DNA of 64,000 bases from Tubiluchus corallicola (taxonomy: Eukaryota; Priapulida; Priapulimorpha; Priapulimorphida; Tubiluchidae), in contig JAQGDQ010002383.1 of the NCBI GenBank assembly GCA_030141605.1, forward strand, positions 5,001-69,000. Direction: 5' to 3'. Shown here piece by piece: positions 12,637-36,709 of this stretch (positions are counted from its first letter, which is position 1; each line of letters starts with the position of its first letter). Below the pieces are notes generated by a model. The model had not been told where the DNA came from. It was given only the letters and a program-made list of their open reading frames with translations, and did not search any database. The translations under genes were made by a program, and so were the position numbers.

Positions 12637-13085
12637 AGTACGTAGTTGGCAATCGTTTCGGACGCCCGAACCGCTCTGCCTCGTCCGTTGCTCTGCCAAC
12701 GTATGGCGGGCGGCGGGTGCTCGCTTTCCAGATCTTCTACGCGTATGACCACGCGATTTTTGGGGAGATGTTTTTTGACGAAATCGTACATCTCTGCCCC
12801 CTTGACGTAGGTGATCCTGCCTCTGGTGGTCTGTCGTAGAATGTTTTCCAATTCTGCGTACTCGATCATTCCCTCCTCCCACGAGATGCCGTGTATGTGT
12901 CTGATTAGGTAGTTGTAGGTGGATCGCTCGTGCTGGGGAACGCGATTCCAGGGGTGGGGCGGTTTGAAGGTGTAGTTGTGATATATGCCGGTCTCTATTT
13001 CGCGAATTACCAAATTTTTGACCAGGTATTCTTCTTTTCCGCACTGGAAGGCATCTACGGTGAGAACTATGCTCGATTCAGACAT
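12573..13085 (-). CDS. Conserved virus-like protein of unknown function, left arm copy
   Basis: 170 codons starting at ATG 13085. Visible features are a KPPHPW motif near residue 44, an HGISWEEG motif near residue 67, and a segment reading RITYVKGAEMYDFVKKHLP. I have the impression of similar HG-(I/L)-SW and YVKG segments in uncharacterised invertebrate virus- or element-derived proteins, but cannot name the family. The start codon overlaps the stop codon of the preceding gene (ATGTCTGA). The C-terminus overlaps the TBP-like gene by about 60 bases in another frame. Confidence 0.7.
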   Translation of the reverse strand: MSESSIVLTVDAFQCGKEEYLVKNLVIREIETGIYHNYTFKPPHPWNRVPQHERSTYNYLIRHIHGISWEEGMIEYAELENILRQTTRGRITYVKGAEMYDFVKKHLPKNRVVIRVEDLESEHPPPAIRWQSNGRGRAVRASETIANYVLTCQSKRSTSSPLLRSRSASI

Positions 13086-13304
13086 CTGTGACGATGGGGG
13101 GTCCTTCTACGCCGTCGGCAACGAGTTTTCCTTCGATGACGATTTGCTTGTGATTGTTCACAAATTCCAGAGACTTGATTTTTTCGAAGGTGTATTTTTT
13201 TATGACCTTGTTGGGGGCACTCTTGCGTGCGTTGGCGCGCTTGCCGCCCCGCGTCCCCGCTTGTTGTTGTTGCTTGCGAGGAACGGTGGTTAGAGGTTGT
13301 TTGA
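13078..13304 (-). CDS. Small basic protein of the virus-like element, left arm copy
   Basis: An open frame ends at 13078 with TGA overlapping the next ATG. The product is Gln/Arg/Lys-rich, then reads KKYTFEKIKSLEFVNNHK and ends GPPIVTDV. Upstream no ATG is available; the frame is only open back to a TTG at 13359. A strong 3' splice site (TTCTTCTTCTCTTGCAG) lies immediately before GATTTCAAA at 13304, so this may be a second exon. Function unknown. Confidence 0.5.
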
Positions 13305-13359
13305 AATCCTGCAAGAGAAGAAGAACAATAGTTATAGTATTGTTGTTCGCTAACGACAA

Positions 13360-13620
13360 CTAGGCATTTTTGATGAGCCATTCTTTCAGATTTCTAGGTT
13401 TTTTGGGGGCAGTGGGGGTGAGCACCATCGGCGGCGATGGAGGGGGCGTCGCGGAAATTACGAGTTTGTCTTCTTCTTTATCATCATCTTTCTCCTCTTC
13501 CTCCTCCTCCTCTCGAAAGATGTCCATTCGTGTCCCTCTCTCGCGTCTGCTTTTACACGGAGGGGCGGAGGTGCCGACGTCCGTGTCTGGCAGACTTCTT
13601 TCCGTCCAGTTTGTCCAGTT
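13360..13620 (-). CDS. C-terminal fragment of an acidic protein in the single-copy centre
   Basis: The only gene part not duplicated in the palindrome. The minus-strand frame runs through an Arg-rich segment, an acidic run (EEEEEEEKDDDKEEDK), a Pro-rich stretch (ATPPPSPP) and a basic end (KKPRNLKEWLIKNA), stopping at TAG 13362-13360. The 5' part is missing: upstream the sequence switches at 13620/13621 to the inverted right arm. The fragment marks the original order acidic gene, basic gene, conserved gene, TBP-like gene. Confidence 0.5.
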   Translation of the reverse strand, partial: NWTNWTERSLPDTDVGTSAPPCKSRRERGTRMDIFREEEEEEEKDDDKEEDKLVISATPPPSPPMVLTPTAPKKPRNLKEWLIKNA

Positions 13621-13824
13621 CCTCGCAAGCAACAACAACAAGCGGGGACGCGGGGCGGCAAGCGCGCCAACGCACGCAAGAGTGCCCCCAACAAGGTCAT
13701 AAAAAAATACACCTTCGAAAAAATCAAGTCTCTGGAATTTGTGAACAATCACAAGCAAATCGTCATCGAAGGAAAACTCGTTGCCGACGGCGTAGAAGGA
13801 CCCCCCATCGTCACAGATGTCTGA
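13621..13824 (+). pseudogene. Small basic protein of the virus-like element, right arm copy, 5'-truncated
   Basis: Same frame as the left copy from the Gln/Arg-rich region to the GPPIVTDV end. It is cut at the inner junction (13620/13621), so the putative splice acceptor and everything before it are absent. The stop overlaps the ATG of the next gene exactly as on the left. Confidence 0.6.
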
Positions 13825-14329
13825 ATCGAGCATAGTTCTCACCGTAGATGCCTTCCAGTGCGGAAAAGAAGAATACCTGGTCAAAAATTTGGTAATTCGC
13901 GAAATAGAGACCGGCATATATCACAACTACACCTTCAAACCGCCCCACCCCTGGAATCGTGTTCCCCAGCACAAGCGATCCACCTACAACTACCTAATCA
14001 GACACATACACGGCATCTCGTGGGAGGAGGGAATGATCGAGTACGCAGAATTGGAAAACATTCTACGACAGACCACCAGAGGCAGGATCACCTACGTCAA
14101 GGGAGCAGAGATGTACGATTTCGTCAAAAAACATCTCCCCAAAAATCGCGTGGTCATACGCGTAGAGGATCTGGAAAGCGACCACCCGCCGCCCGCCATA
14201 CGTTGGCAGAGCAACGGACGAGGCAGAGCGGTTCGGGCGTCCGAAACGATTGCCAACTATGTTCTAACGTGTCAGTCCAAACGGTCAACATCGTCGCCAC
14301 GGCTTCGTTCTCGCAGCGCTTCGATCTGA
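13817..14329 (+). CDS. Conserved virus-like protein of unknown function, right arm copy
   Basis: Intact 170-codon copy of the left-arm gene with very few residue changes (for example Glu to Lys near residue 52 and Glu to Asp before HPPP). Both copies being open, with mostly conservative or silent differences, suggests recent duplication or continuing homogenisation between the arms. The same KPPHPW and HGISWEEG motifs are present. Confidence 0.7.
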   Translation: MSESSIVLTVDAFQCGKEEYLVKNLVIREIETGIYHNYTFKPPHPWNRVPQHKRSTYNYLIRHIHGISWEEGMIEYAELENILRQTTRGRITYVKGAEMYDFVKKHLPKNRVVIRVEDLESDHPPPAIRWQSNGRGRAVRASETIANYVLTCQSKRSTSSPRLRSRSASI

Positions 14330-14859
14330 ACGAACTCCGGCGGAGAACGGGCGGAAGACGCTACGAAAGAAAACCGCAAATGCTTCTGCTAAAGCGACTG
14401 GGCGGGACGCTGATGATTTTTGCCTCCGGCTCCGTGGTGGCCAACGGTTTTTCGGAGGAAAAAGTACTACGCAATGCGATCGAAGAACTCTCGAAAGGTC
14501 TCGGACTGACGCCCGCCGACGGGATCGCAATTCGCACCATCACCGCCAGAGCCAAAATTCGCTGCAGATTGAAACTGGGTGCACTGTACGAAGAACTCGT
14601 TCGTCCTTCGACGCATTCTTTTAGAGAAGTGTTTTACGAAGTGGAACTATTTCCCAAACTAACTTGCAAATGCGAGCAAATTACTCTGAACATTTTTCAC
14701 ACCGGAAGCATAATAATGATGGGCGGGACAAAGGTCGAGGATTTCTCTCACGTTTTCCGCAAATTTAACGAATTCGTTTTTAACAACAATAACGTTTGTC
14801 TGTATCACATCGACGACGACGACGACAATCCATGTACTCGCTCGTCGTCATTAGTGTAG
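14266..14859 (+). CDS. TATA-binding-protein-like gene, right arm copy
   Basis: Mirror copy of the left TBP-like gene, about 197 codons, also without stops. It differs by a few substitutions (for example Arg to His near the C-terminus) and two extra Asp codons in the acidic tail. Landmarks VNIVATASF, FASGSVVANG, FYEVELFP and TLNIFHTG are retained. As on the left, the frame overlaps the end of the upstream gene and has no ATG before the domain. Confidence 0.75.
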   Translation, partial: NVSVQTVNIVATASFSQRFDLNELRRRTGGRRYERKPQMLLLKRLGGTLMIFASGSVVANGFSEEKVLRNAIEELSKGLGLTPADGIAIRTITARAKIRCRLKLGALYEELVRPSTHSFREVFYEVELFPKLTCKCEQITLNIFHTGSIIMMGGTKVEDFSHVFRKFNEFVFNNNNVCLYHIDDDDDNPCTRSSSLV

Positions 14860-15809
14860 TTTTACTGTAATTTGCATAATTTGTGTAATTTGCGAAAAAA
14901 ACGTAAAATGTAGAACTATCACGTCACCATAATAATAATAATAATCTAGTTTTAGCACGTATGTATTTTGCATAAAAAAATGTAAAAAAAATTTTTTGTA
15001 ATCCATCAATAAAAAAGATTTGTGAAAATGCATTTATCGAACTTTGGCGTTTGAAATAAATCTCCACACACACACACACACACACACATCTAAACCCGCG
15101 AGAGAAGTGGTCGCGGAAAAGGGAGGGCACCCGAGAGAGAGAAGTGGTCGCGGAAAAGGGCCGGCACTGCGCGAGTGGGGGGGGGGAAGATTTCCCTCAT
15201 TGCCTGCAATGGACGATTCCACGTGACGGAGGGGTGGGTTGCAGGGGGGGTGTCCCCGACCCCCGGGACGGACGTTTGCACGCGGCGGAGGGGTGGCAGG
15301 GGCTCGCCAATTAGCGCCAATTAGCACTAATTAGTCCTCGGCGGGAACTCCACTTCTCCCTTTTTCTTCGTTTGAGGCGCTTTTTACCTCGTTTCACACA
15401 CTTTCACACGCTTTCGCGCACTTTCACACACTTTCACGCGCTTTCACACACTTTCACATGCTTTCGCGCGGTTTTGCGCGGTTTAAAATGGGGTGTCAAA
15501 AAAAGAAGCCATCCAGGGGTCAATGAACTTTGGTCACGTGACCTAGAGTTCAAGGTCATTCGATCCAAATGAAGCCATGCGGGAGGGAAAAACTGCAAAA
15601 TTTTTACCTCGTTTCACACGCCTTTTCTTCGTTTTTCTTTGTTTTTCGCGCTTTTTCGTCGATTTCGGTCACGTGCGCACTTTCACACGGGTTTTCACAC
15701 TTTTTTAGGGGTTTTCGCGGATTTTCGCACTTTTTTAGGGGTGTTTTTCCCCACCCCCCCGGGCAGCCAAAGGGGGGGTGGGGAAATCGGCCAGAGGCAA
15801 AACATCTAT
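14860..15809. repeat. Right terminal non-coding region of the palindrome
   Basis: Inverted copy of the left terminal region. It holds a shorter CA microsatellite (15065-15090), the GC-rich stretch, the TTTCACACGC-type repeat block (about 15390-15480) and the C/G-run end finishing in AACATCTA at 15809. Differences from the left copy are mostly in microsatellite and homopolymer lengths. Confidence 0.7.
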
Positions 15810-16275
15810 ACTACTGAGGCCGAAATACCTGGGAAAGTTAAAGTTGTCCAAAAGTCCTGTAAGACCTTCACGACCTGGTAGAACCAGTACTTGACAATAA
15901 TTATTGAAATTATCTCTTTTACTGCATTTGTCACAGACTGGCAATGTTTAAAGCATGTGACGCAAATTGTGGCCTTCAACTATAGGTGACAGTAGGAAAT
16001 TGTAATAAAACCCATCGACCTGTTTTTGTGACTTGATTATAGCTTTTTAATATAAGGCTTAGTTCTAAAAATCCTAACGTTGATTGGGATAATATGTACA
16101 AAACATCCAGGTTACAGAATTCTTGAGATTCGAACACCAAACTATCACTGTCCGTTTGTTTTGGATTTTTTTTTGTAAAAAATAAACCAAAACAGGTACA
16201 CCAGGGGAAAGTAATTTTTGTTATTATAATGGTTATTCTCGCGGTGATTTCCAAATAGTTGTTTTCTTTTTATAG
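15810..16275. other. Gene-free stretch between the palindrome and the RhoGEF exon
   Basis: About 470 bp with no recognisable coding part. In particular, no phosphatase catalytic motif is encoded on the plus strand. It ends with the acceptor TTTTATAG before 16276. Confidence 0.5.
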
Positions 16276-30378
<14,103 letters not shown>

Positions 30379-30429
30379 ACAGATTAATTTTTGATGTAAA
30401 CTGTCTGTGATGAGATATGTAAATAAATT

Positions 30430-31171
30430 TTATTGTTCAGTAAAACAGTAGCTTTTAATTGGCTTTTTTCCTTTTTAACTTATTGTTCAAACTAGCGATA
30501 TTATAATCAATATTGCACATGCAAAAGCATTAAAAGAACCTTTCTAAGATGATTAGCACTATTGGCACTAATTGGGAACTCTTCGCTCTCCGTTTACTAA
30601 ATGTAGTGTTCGGCTAACTTCGTTTATTTTTAGATACAAATTGTCTCAAACAAGGCCATTAGCTACTCAGGGAAAGAGTTACAATAGGAGTGGAAATATG
30701 AGTACATTTCCAGAACAAAAGTATTCTTGTAAGTTGAAAGGGAAACAATTTTATAGCAGGAGGTTTCACTGATAACTTGTGCATACACAGTCCATTTGAA
30801 GAGTTCCACTATTACCTGGTATAGACTGGAAAGCGAAGTTGACAAAGCACGCAGAAAAATATTATCATTGGTAGAGCATTCCAAGCTAACGGATATTCTT
30901 GAAAACTTTAGATTTCCTTGGAAATCAAATCTCACAGTTTTCCGTCATCTGCAGAAGCTGTATTCCTCATATCTGTATAACCTCAAAGGCCTGTCTCCAA
31001 GAGGTGGATCTCGTGGGACTCATCGATACTTATAGCCCCTTTTTGCCCTTCATTCCAATGCAGAAATCGAAGTTTTAACAATGAGGAGATCATCCTTGTC
31101 AATGGCGGTTCCGATCTTTTAGAACTGGCGACCATTTCAAATACACTTGTGGGAAAATCACCAGTGTTATG

Positions 31172-31222
<51 letters not shown>

Positions 31223-32090
31223 ATGCGTGTGTCCAAAATCTTTCAACCAAGAGCTGTGTGTGTGCGTGCGTACGTGCGTGCGTGTGTATGTCCAAAATCT
31301 TTCAACCAAGAGCCGTTGAATTTAACAAAATTCACTAACTGGAATAGTCAATAGAGTGATATAATTCACAAGTACTGCTGAGATGAACTAATAGATCATG
31401 CGACTACAATACTGCAAAACTATCCGCTTGTTACAGAATAATTTTTTCGAAAGCTCACAATGACTTGGTCAAACCTAACATTAAAATTTCGTCTTCTGTC
31501 TGGATCCTCAGGACTTTTTCTTCTGTCTTTTTGAATTGTCTTTCACAAAGCCAGTTCAGTCAAATTCTGTAGATGTTTCATGAAATCGCGCGTTTGTGTT
31601 TGAAGCAACCCTTCCCTATTCAGAATATGCTGGCCGACAGTATGGCTTCAAACAGTTCCATAAGATCAGAGAGTTATTCAACGTGTTGGGTTTTGCAAGG
31701 TTACACGTGTATGATACAGATTTCTTGTGACGTATCAGCACGACGAATAGGCCACCAATACCAGGTAAGAATTAAACATTTTGTAAATTAATTTCTCCCA
31801 ATTTTCATTTACAGAATTTTGTAGTTTGTAAATTTTTGGAAAATTTGTTGATCGTGTTCACACTTATAAAAAAAGTTTTCATGAAATTATATATTCATTG
31901 CATTATAGCTACTGTAGTCTCAGTGTATTTCAAGAAATTAAGATTACGTGTATTTTAGAAGTGAACTAAGTTTTACACCTAAATGTTAGTGGATTCTCAC
32001 CTAGCATTAACGATAACCTACCATTTCTCTAGTTAACGTGCATTGTAGAACAACTTTAAAAAACGTTTTTTATTTGCCATCTGACAAAAA
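30430..32090. other. Intergenic DNA after the RhoGEF gene
   Basis: A GT/GCGT microsatellite at 31175-31228 is followed by the phrase CCAAAATCTTTCAACCAAGA. A second GTGCG tract and a second copy of the same phrase follow at about 31288-31310. No supported gene; short open frames show no known domain. Confidence 0.5.
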
Positions 32091-32097
32091 CGTTTTT

Positions 32098-34446
32098 AGT
32101 GTGCATGTCACGTTTAATTTTAGGTTATTGAGGCAAACATCACTTAGACTAGTACAGCAGTTTTTATTCGTTAATTTATAAAAGAGGTATATTTAAACTT
32201 TAGTCAATTATATTCAAAACATTAACGCAGTTACGTACTTAAGGCCTAAACTAATTGTAAGAGAGAAATTTTTAGACGATGCCACTGCATACATAAACCA
32301 TAGGGAATACAGTAATATCAAATTTAATTATCGTCTTTTTATTCAGATTTTCAATTTAGAATAAACACTTGGCACTCACGACCAAGTGGTCACTAAGCTA
32401 ACTGTGTTAAACCAATGACACACGGCCGCCAAAACACACAAACCCGCCGACGTCGGCCATGATAACTCTCCTTAACAGGGCTGTCTCTCCCATTAATGCA
32501 AACCAGGCAGTTGCGCAGGGCACCAAATTTTGGTTGGCGTCAAATTCTGGAAGTAATTATTTCATTTTGAAGTTTAGCTTAAGTAATAACATAGCGTATG
32601 TGTAATAACATAGCTTAAGTAATAACATTGTGTATGTGTAATAACATAGCTTAAGTAATAAAATTGTGTATGTGTAATACCATAGCTTAAGTAATAACAT
32701 TGTGTATGTGTAACATAGATTAAGTAATAGCATTGTGTATGTGTAGTAATATAGCTTAAGTAATAACATTGTGTATGTGTAATAACATAGCTTAAGTAAT
32801 AACATTGTGTATGTGTAATAATATAGCTTAAGTAATAACATTGTGTATGTGTAATAACATAGCTTAAGTAATAACATTGTGTATGTGTAATAATATAGCT
32901 TAAGTAATAACATAGCGTATGTGTAATAACATAGCTTAAGTAATAACATTGTGTATGTGTAATAATATAGCTTAAGTAATAACATAGCGTATGTGTAATA
33001 ACATAGCTTAAGTAATAACATTGTGTATGTGTAATAATATAGTTTAAGTAATAACATTGTGTATGTGTAATAATATAGCTTAAGTAATAACATTGTGTAT
33101 GTGTAATAACATAGATTAAGTAATAACATTGTGTATGTGTAATAACATAGATTAAGTAATAACATTGTGTATGTGTAATAACATAGCTTAAGTAACAACA
33201 TAGCGTATGTGTAATTCTTTAAGTGCGCAACACTAATCAAACGAAACGAACCATAATCTTTCTGTCGAAATGGATAATTCATCGATGCTAGGAAGTTAAT
33301 TCCTACAGCAAAACACTTTCTAGTTTAGTTTTATTTGTATTTCTAAGATTACATCATTCCACTCAGACATTTCTTGCGCGTGATTTTGCAAGCATTTTCT
33401 ATTCTATGCATCGAGCAGCCTCGCTACGTAAGTGCTTATTGTAATGACCCTTACGTTAATAAACACTTCTTTCTATAGCATTTGTCTAATTATGCCAAAT
33501 AAACTTACAAGAGTCGAAGTGTTTAGGAGCGGAATTATACAGGAAATGAAAAGCAAGAAAGCTAGCGGGTGACGGGTGGCGGGTGGCGACAATGAACAGC
33601 AGAAAGATTCGCCAGTGAAGCATTTGCAACAAAACCAGAGTTATGAAGCAGATGAAGCTAGTGAAATGGATGTACACGAAGAAAGAAGTTAAAGTTTCAA
33701 GGATTTCCTGACGAATAGCTGAGGGAAAATCTAAACAAGAAGAGCTGAAATCACAGAAATTTGATTGCTCCTGTAATAGGGTTATAAAGTCAGTTTCAAA
33801 TTTAGTCAACACAATACAAGCTGTAGATAGGTAATTGACCACACTTAATTAGTTCACTATCACACATGCATAAGTCTAACACACAGGTACCATTATACTT
33901 TATTATAATATCATACAAGAAAAATTCAAATTTGCTGATGCTGTGTGAACCGGGGTGGAAGGGGTTGACCGTTGTTCAAATTCCGTCAACACAGCACAAA
34001 CTGTAGATCTATCACACATGCATAAGCCTAACGCACAGGTAGCATTATACTTTACTATAATATTATACAAGAAAAATTCAATTTTGCGGGTGCTGTGTGG
34101 ACCGTGGAAGGGGTTGACCGTTGAAGAGGGGGCGCTAAAACTAATTTTCCCTAAGGCCTACTAAGGAAAATTGTGTTAGCCATGACCCCTTAGATCTGAA
34201 TAAAAAGACGATACTTCAATTTGATATTACTGTACACCACATGGTTTATGTATGTATTTTAAATTTCTCTCATGCAATTAGCTTAGGTCTTAAGTACGTA
34301 ATTGCGTTAATGTTTCGAACAGACATCAAAAATAATTCACTAAGAGTTTAAATATACCTGTTTTATAAATTAATAAATAAATACTGCTGTACTAGTCCAA
34401 GTGATTTTTGCCTCTGTAATTTAAAATTAAACGTGATATGCACACT
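32098..34446. mobile_element. Fold-back element with about 250-bp terminal inverted repeats
   Basis: The segment 32098-32350 (from AGTGTGCATGTCACGTTT to TCGTCTTTTTATTCAGAT) recurs inverted at 34192-34446 (from ATCTGAATAAAAAGACGA to ATGCACACT), with scattered differences. The 1.84-kb interior contains a 36-bp minisatellite and a diverged direct duplication (about 33850-33975 and 34005-34115). It has no convincing transposase; a short frame from ATG 33491 is disrupted. Fold-back DNA transposon is the best guess. Confidence 0.65.
32571..33215. repeat. 36-bp minisatellite, about 18 copies
   Basis: Unit built from CTTAAGTAATAACATTG and TGTATGTGTAATAACATAG. Because 36 is divisible by three, the minus strand stays open for 241 codons as a 12-residue Tyr/Leu-rich repeat. 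I regard that frame as an artefact. Confidence 0.9.
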
Positions 34447-34449
34447 CAG

Positions 34450-36300
34450 ACTACCTAGAGCCCACCCTGCTCGTTAAATTATAGAAGCCATTGAAAAGAT
34501 TCACACTTGTGAAACTACTAGCTGTTCGCGTCTGTAGTGTAATGTAACTACAAAAACTTATAAATTAAGTATCTTAGCGCATTATATCGTTGTATGTAAA
34601 AATGTCCTACCGAAGAGAGACACTGCCAGTTCAAGCATTTTTCGTTCTTTGATTTGATACAGTGAGTTATCATTGATAGACGGTGCTATACTTAATTTCT
34701 CTAAGGAAAAAGCCAGAAAGGCACTTAGTATATATGCTAAACAGTCCGTTCATCGCTTATGTTTTCCTTTATTGCTATTTTGATGATTGCTGTTCATTGC
34801 TAGTTTTGCTGCTAGCTAAAATACTCGTGTTTATCTAACTGTCTTTCATGTTTGGCATCAAAATTTCATCAATTGTTGGTTTTTTCCATCCTTAAAGGAA
34901 GACAGGGTGATTTTTTTATATACCAGCCCATTTCAAGTCCGATAAAAGGGATACATTTTAACACAATTAATACCGCAAAAGTAGTTCTCATAATTAAATA
35001 ATAGATTAAAAATTTAATTAACGGCGGGCTAGCCCACCTATTGATGACATCACCAATTAACATAATTTTCAAAGGCAAAAATACTCCACTAGCTTGTTTG
35101 AACTGTTTGAAAAGTACAGTGGTATTCAGTGTGTTGTATCAAAGCAAGGCAAGTTTTAATATAAAAATTCAAATTTCAGAATAAGTGCTGTGCTCACGCA
35201 TGAGCTGTCGAATGTTTGTAGTTCGTCGCAAACTAACGCATCTGAACAGAGAGGCACAGCACCTGTTTTTTGTGCATTGCGTTTCTGAAATGCAGGCGCT
35301 AGTGCCCGTCTAGCTAACGAATGGCGAAATGCATGTAACAGCGAAGAACTAGTGGCGCGAACGTGAAATTGTATTTCTGGGGTATTAATTATTTCACGTA
35401 AGTCATTTTTGAAAAAAAGAGTATGTTTCCTTTCAATATTTTAAAGAGTAGATTGTTTTGACCTACAGTTTAAGATTAGGCCTGGTTTTACTTTAATAAT
35501 AATAATCTTGATTCTAGTTACTCAATTAAGTCATTAATTTTCCACAGAAATTTCAGGATCAAAATTGATGTTAATTGTTAGATTCACTCCAGTGTAAGAG
35601 GTCTAACAGTGGAAATGCTGAAATTAGTTTACCAAACAAAAAGAATGAACTTTGGGCTGCTTTAATCATTGGAAATAGGGAAATAGGGAGACAAAATCCA
35701 GGCTGTATCCCATCTATTTTCAAATTTCCTGTCTCTGGGCTTTAGTATCAAAATTTAATTTACTGTATCTTTGTTCCATCATTCATGTTCTGTCATTGTT
35801 TTAATTTTGTCGGAAAAATTTATTTGACCCAACATCTTGGTCTGTGGATAGTTTTTTCCTAGAAACGGAGAAGGGTTTTTATGGGATATGAAAAAGGGTG
35901 GTTATATTTTCACTGTTTGTGACGTTTTTCTGCCTAGACCCGAAGTCTCATTTTCATTTTCTTTTCGGGACTGTGCAGTGATTGTAAAATGCTTAGCAAG
36001 AAAAACATTTTTACGTTTTAATTTGGTTTTCCCACAAAAATAAATCTGTGTATACGAGTTACGTGCCTATTCCGACAGAACTATAACTACAATGTATTAC
36101 CGGTTTATTTCCTAAACGCTATTTCGCCAACTTAAACATCGAAATTTTAAGTTTCGAAGTTTTACAAACGACGAGTAAAATCATCAGCAATACAAGTGCA
36201 CTAATTCTCAGATTATTTTCCCACTAAACTGTGAATTTTACTCTTGTTGTTGGAGTGTGTCCCATTCTTTTGTGCTTGCTAAACTATTTTGGGATAAATT
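34450..36300. other. Intergenic DNA upstream of the chitinase-like gene
   Basis: AT-rich. A segment at about 35390-35500 is a diverged copy of the repeat block just upstream of the chitinase-like gene. A TTCACGTAAGTC phrase at 35392 could be a splice donor of a non-coding first exon, but the promoter is not identified. Confidence 0.4.
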
Positions 36301-36315
36301 GCGCTAAGCATTCTT

Positions 36316-36575
36316 TCATGTAAGTCATTTTTGAAAAAAAATAGTATGTGTCCTTTTAATATTTTAAAGAGTAGATTGTTTTGACCTACAGTTTAAGATT
36401 GGGTCCGGTTTTACTTTATATAGTATGTTTCCTTTCAATATTTTAAAGAGTAGATTGTTTTGACCTACAGTTTAAGATTGGGTCCGGTTTTACTTTATAT
36501 AGTATGTTTCCTTTCAATATTTTAACGAGTAGATTGTTTTGACCTACAGTTTAAGATTGGGTCCGGTTTTTACTT
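36316..36575 (+). repeat. About 80-bp tandem repeat, three copies plus one distant copy
   Basis: Unit runs from AGTATGTTTCCTTTCAATAT through GAGTAGATTGTTTTGACCTA to TCCGGTTTTACTTTATAT. Copies start near 36342, 36421 and 36499; an older copy lies at 35408-35500. The block ends 135 bp before the signal-peptide exon. Confidence 0.85.
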
Positions 36576-36709
36576 TATATTATACTTTATATATTTTACT
36601 TTAATTTATAACACGGAATTATATAGAATAATTTTTGCTTGCATTACAATTTTTTTCTACTAATGATTGATAACTAACGATCATGAAAATACTCGATTAT
36701 TTTTGCAGT

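Larger units (their letters stand above)
11064..15809. mobile_element. Large palindromic virus-like element (endogenous viral element candidate)
   Basis: Two arms, about 11064-13283 and 13621-15809, are near-perfect inverted copies around a single-copy centre of about 337 bp (13284-13620). The arms share genes, a (GCGTGTGAAA)-type repeat block, a GT/CA microsatellite, C/G-run ends and the outermost sequence TAGATGTT / AACATCTA. Base composition is clearly more GC-rich than the host. Genes point outward from the centre: minus strand on the left, plus strand on the right. They are intronless or nearly so, and they overlap by a few bases, as in DNA viruses. One product is TATA-binding-protein-like. 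There is no transposase, polymerase, integrase or capsid gene inside. I infer a fold-back (snap-back) derivative carrying one end of a linear DNA virus or virus-like element twice. No clear target duplication is visible. Confidence 0.7.

Noticed and set aside
11064-15809. Polinton/Maverick or other self-synthesising transposon
   Set aside because: No DNA polymerase B, integrase, protease or capsid frame is present, and the size is far too small for an intact element. An internally deleted relative cannot be excluded.
32557-33282. 241-codon minus-strand frame (Tyr/Leu-rich 12-residue repeat)
   Set aside because: It follows exactly the 36-bp minisatellite and has no signal peptide, domain or splice context.
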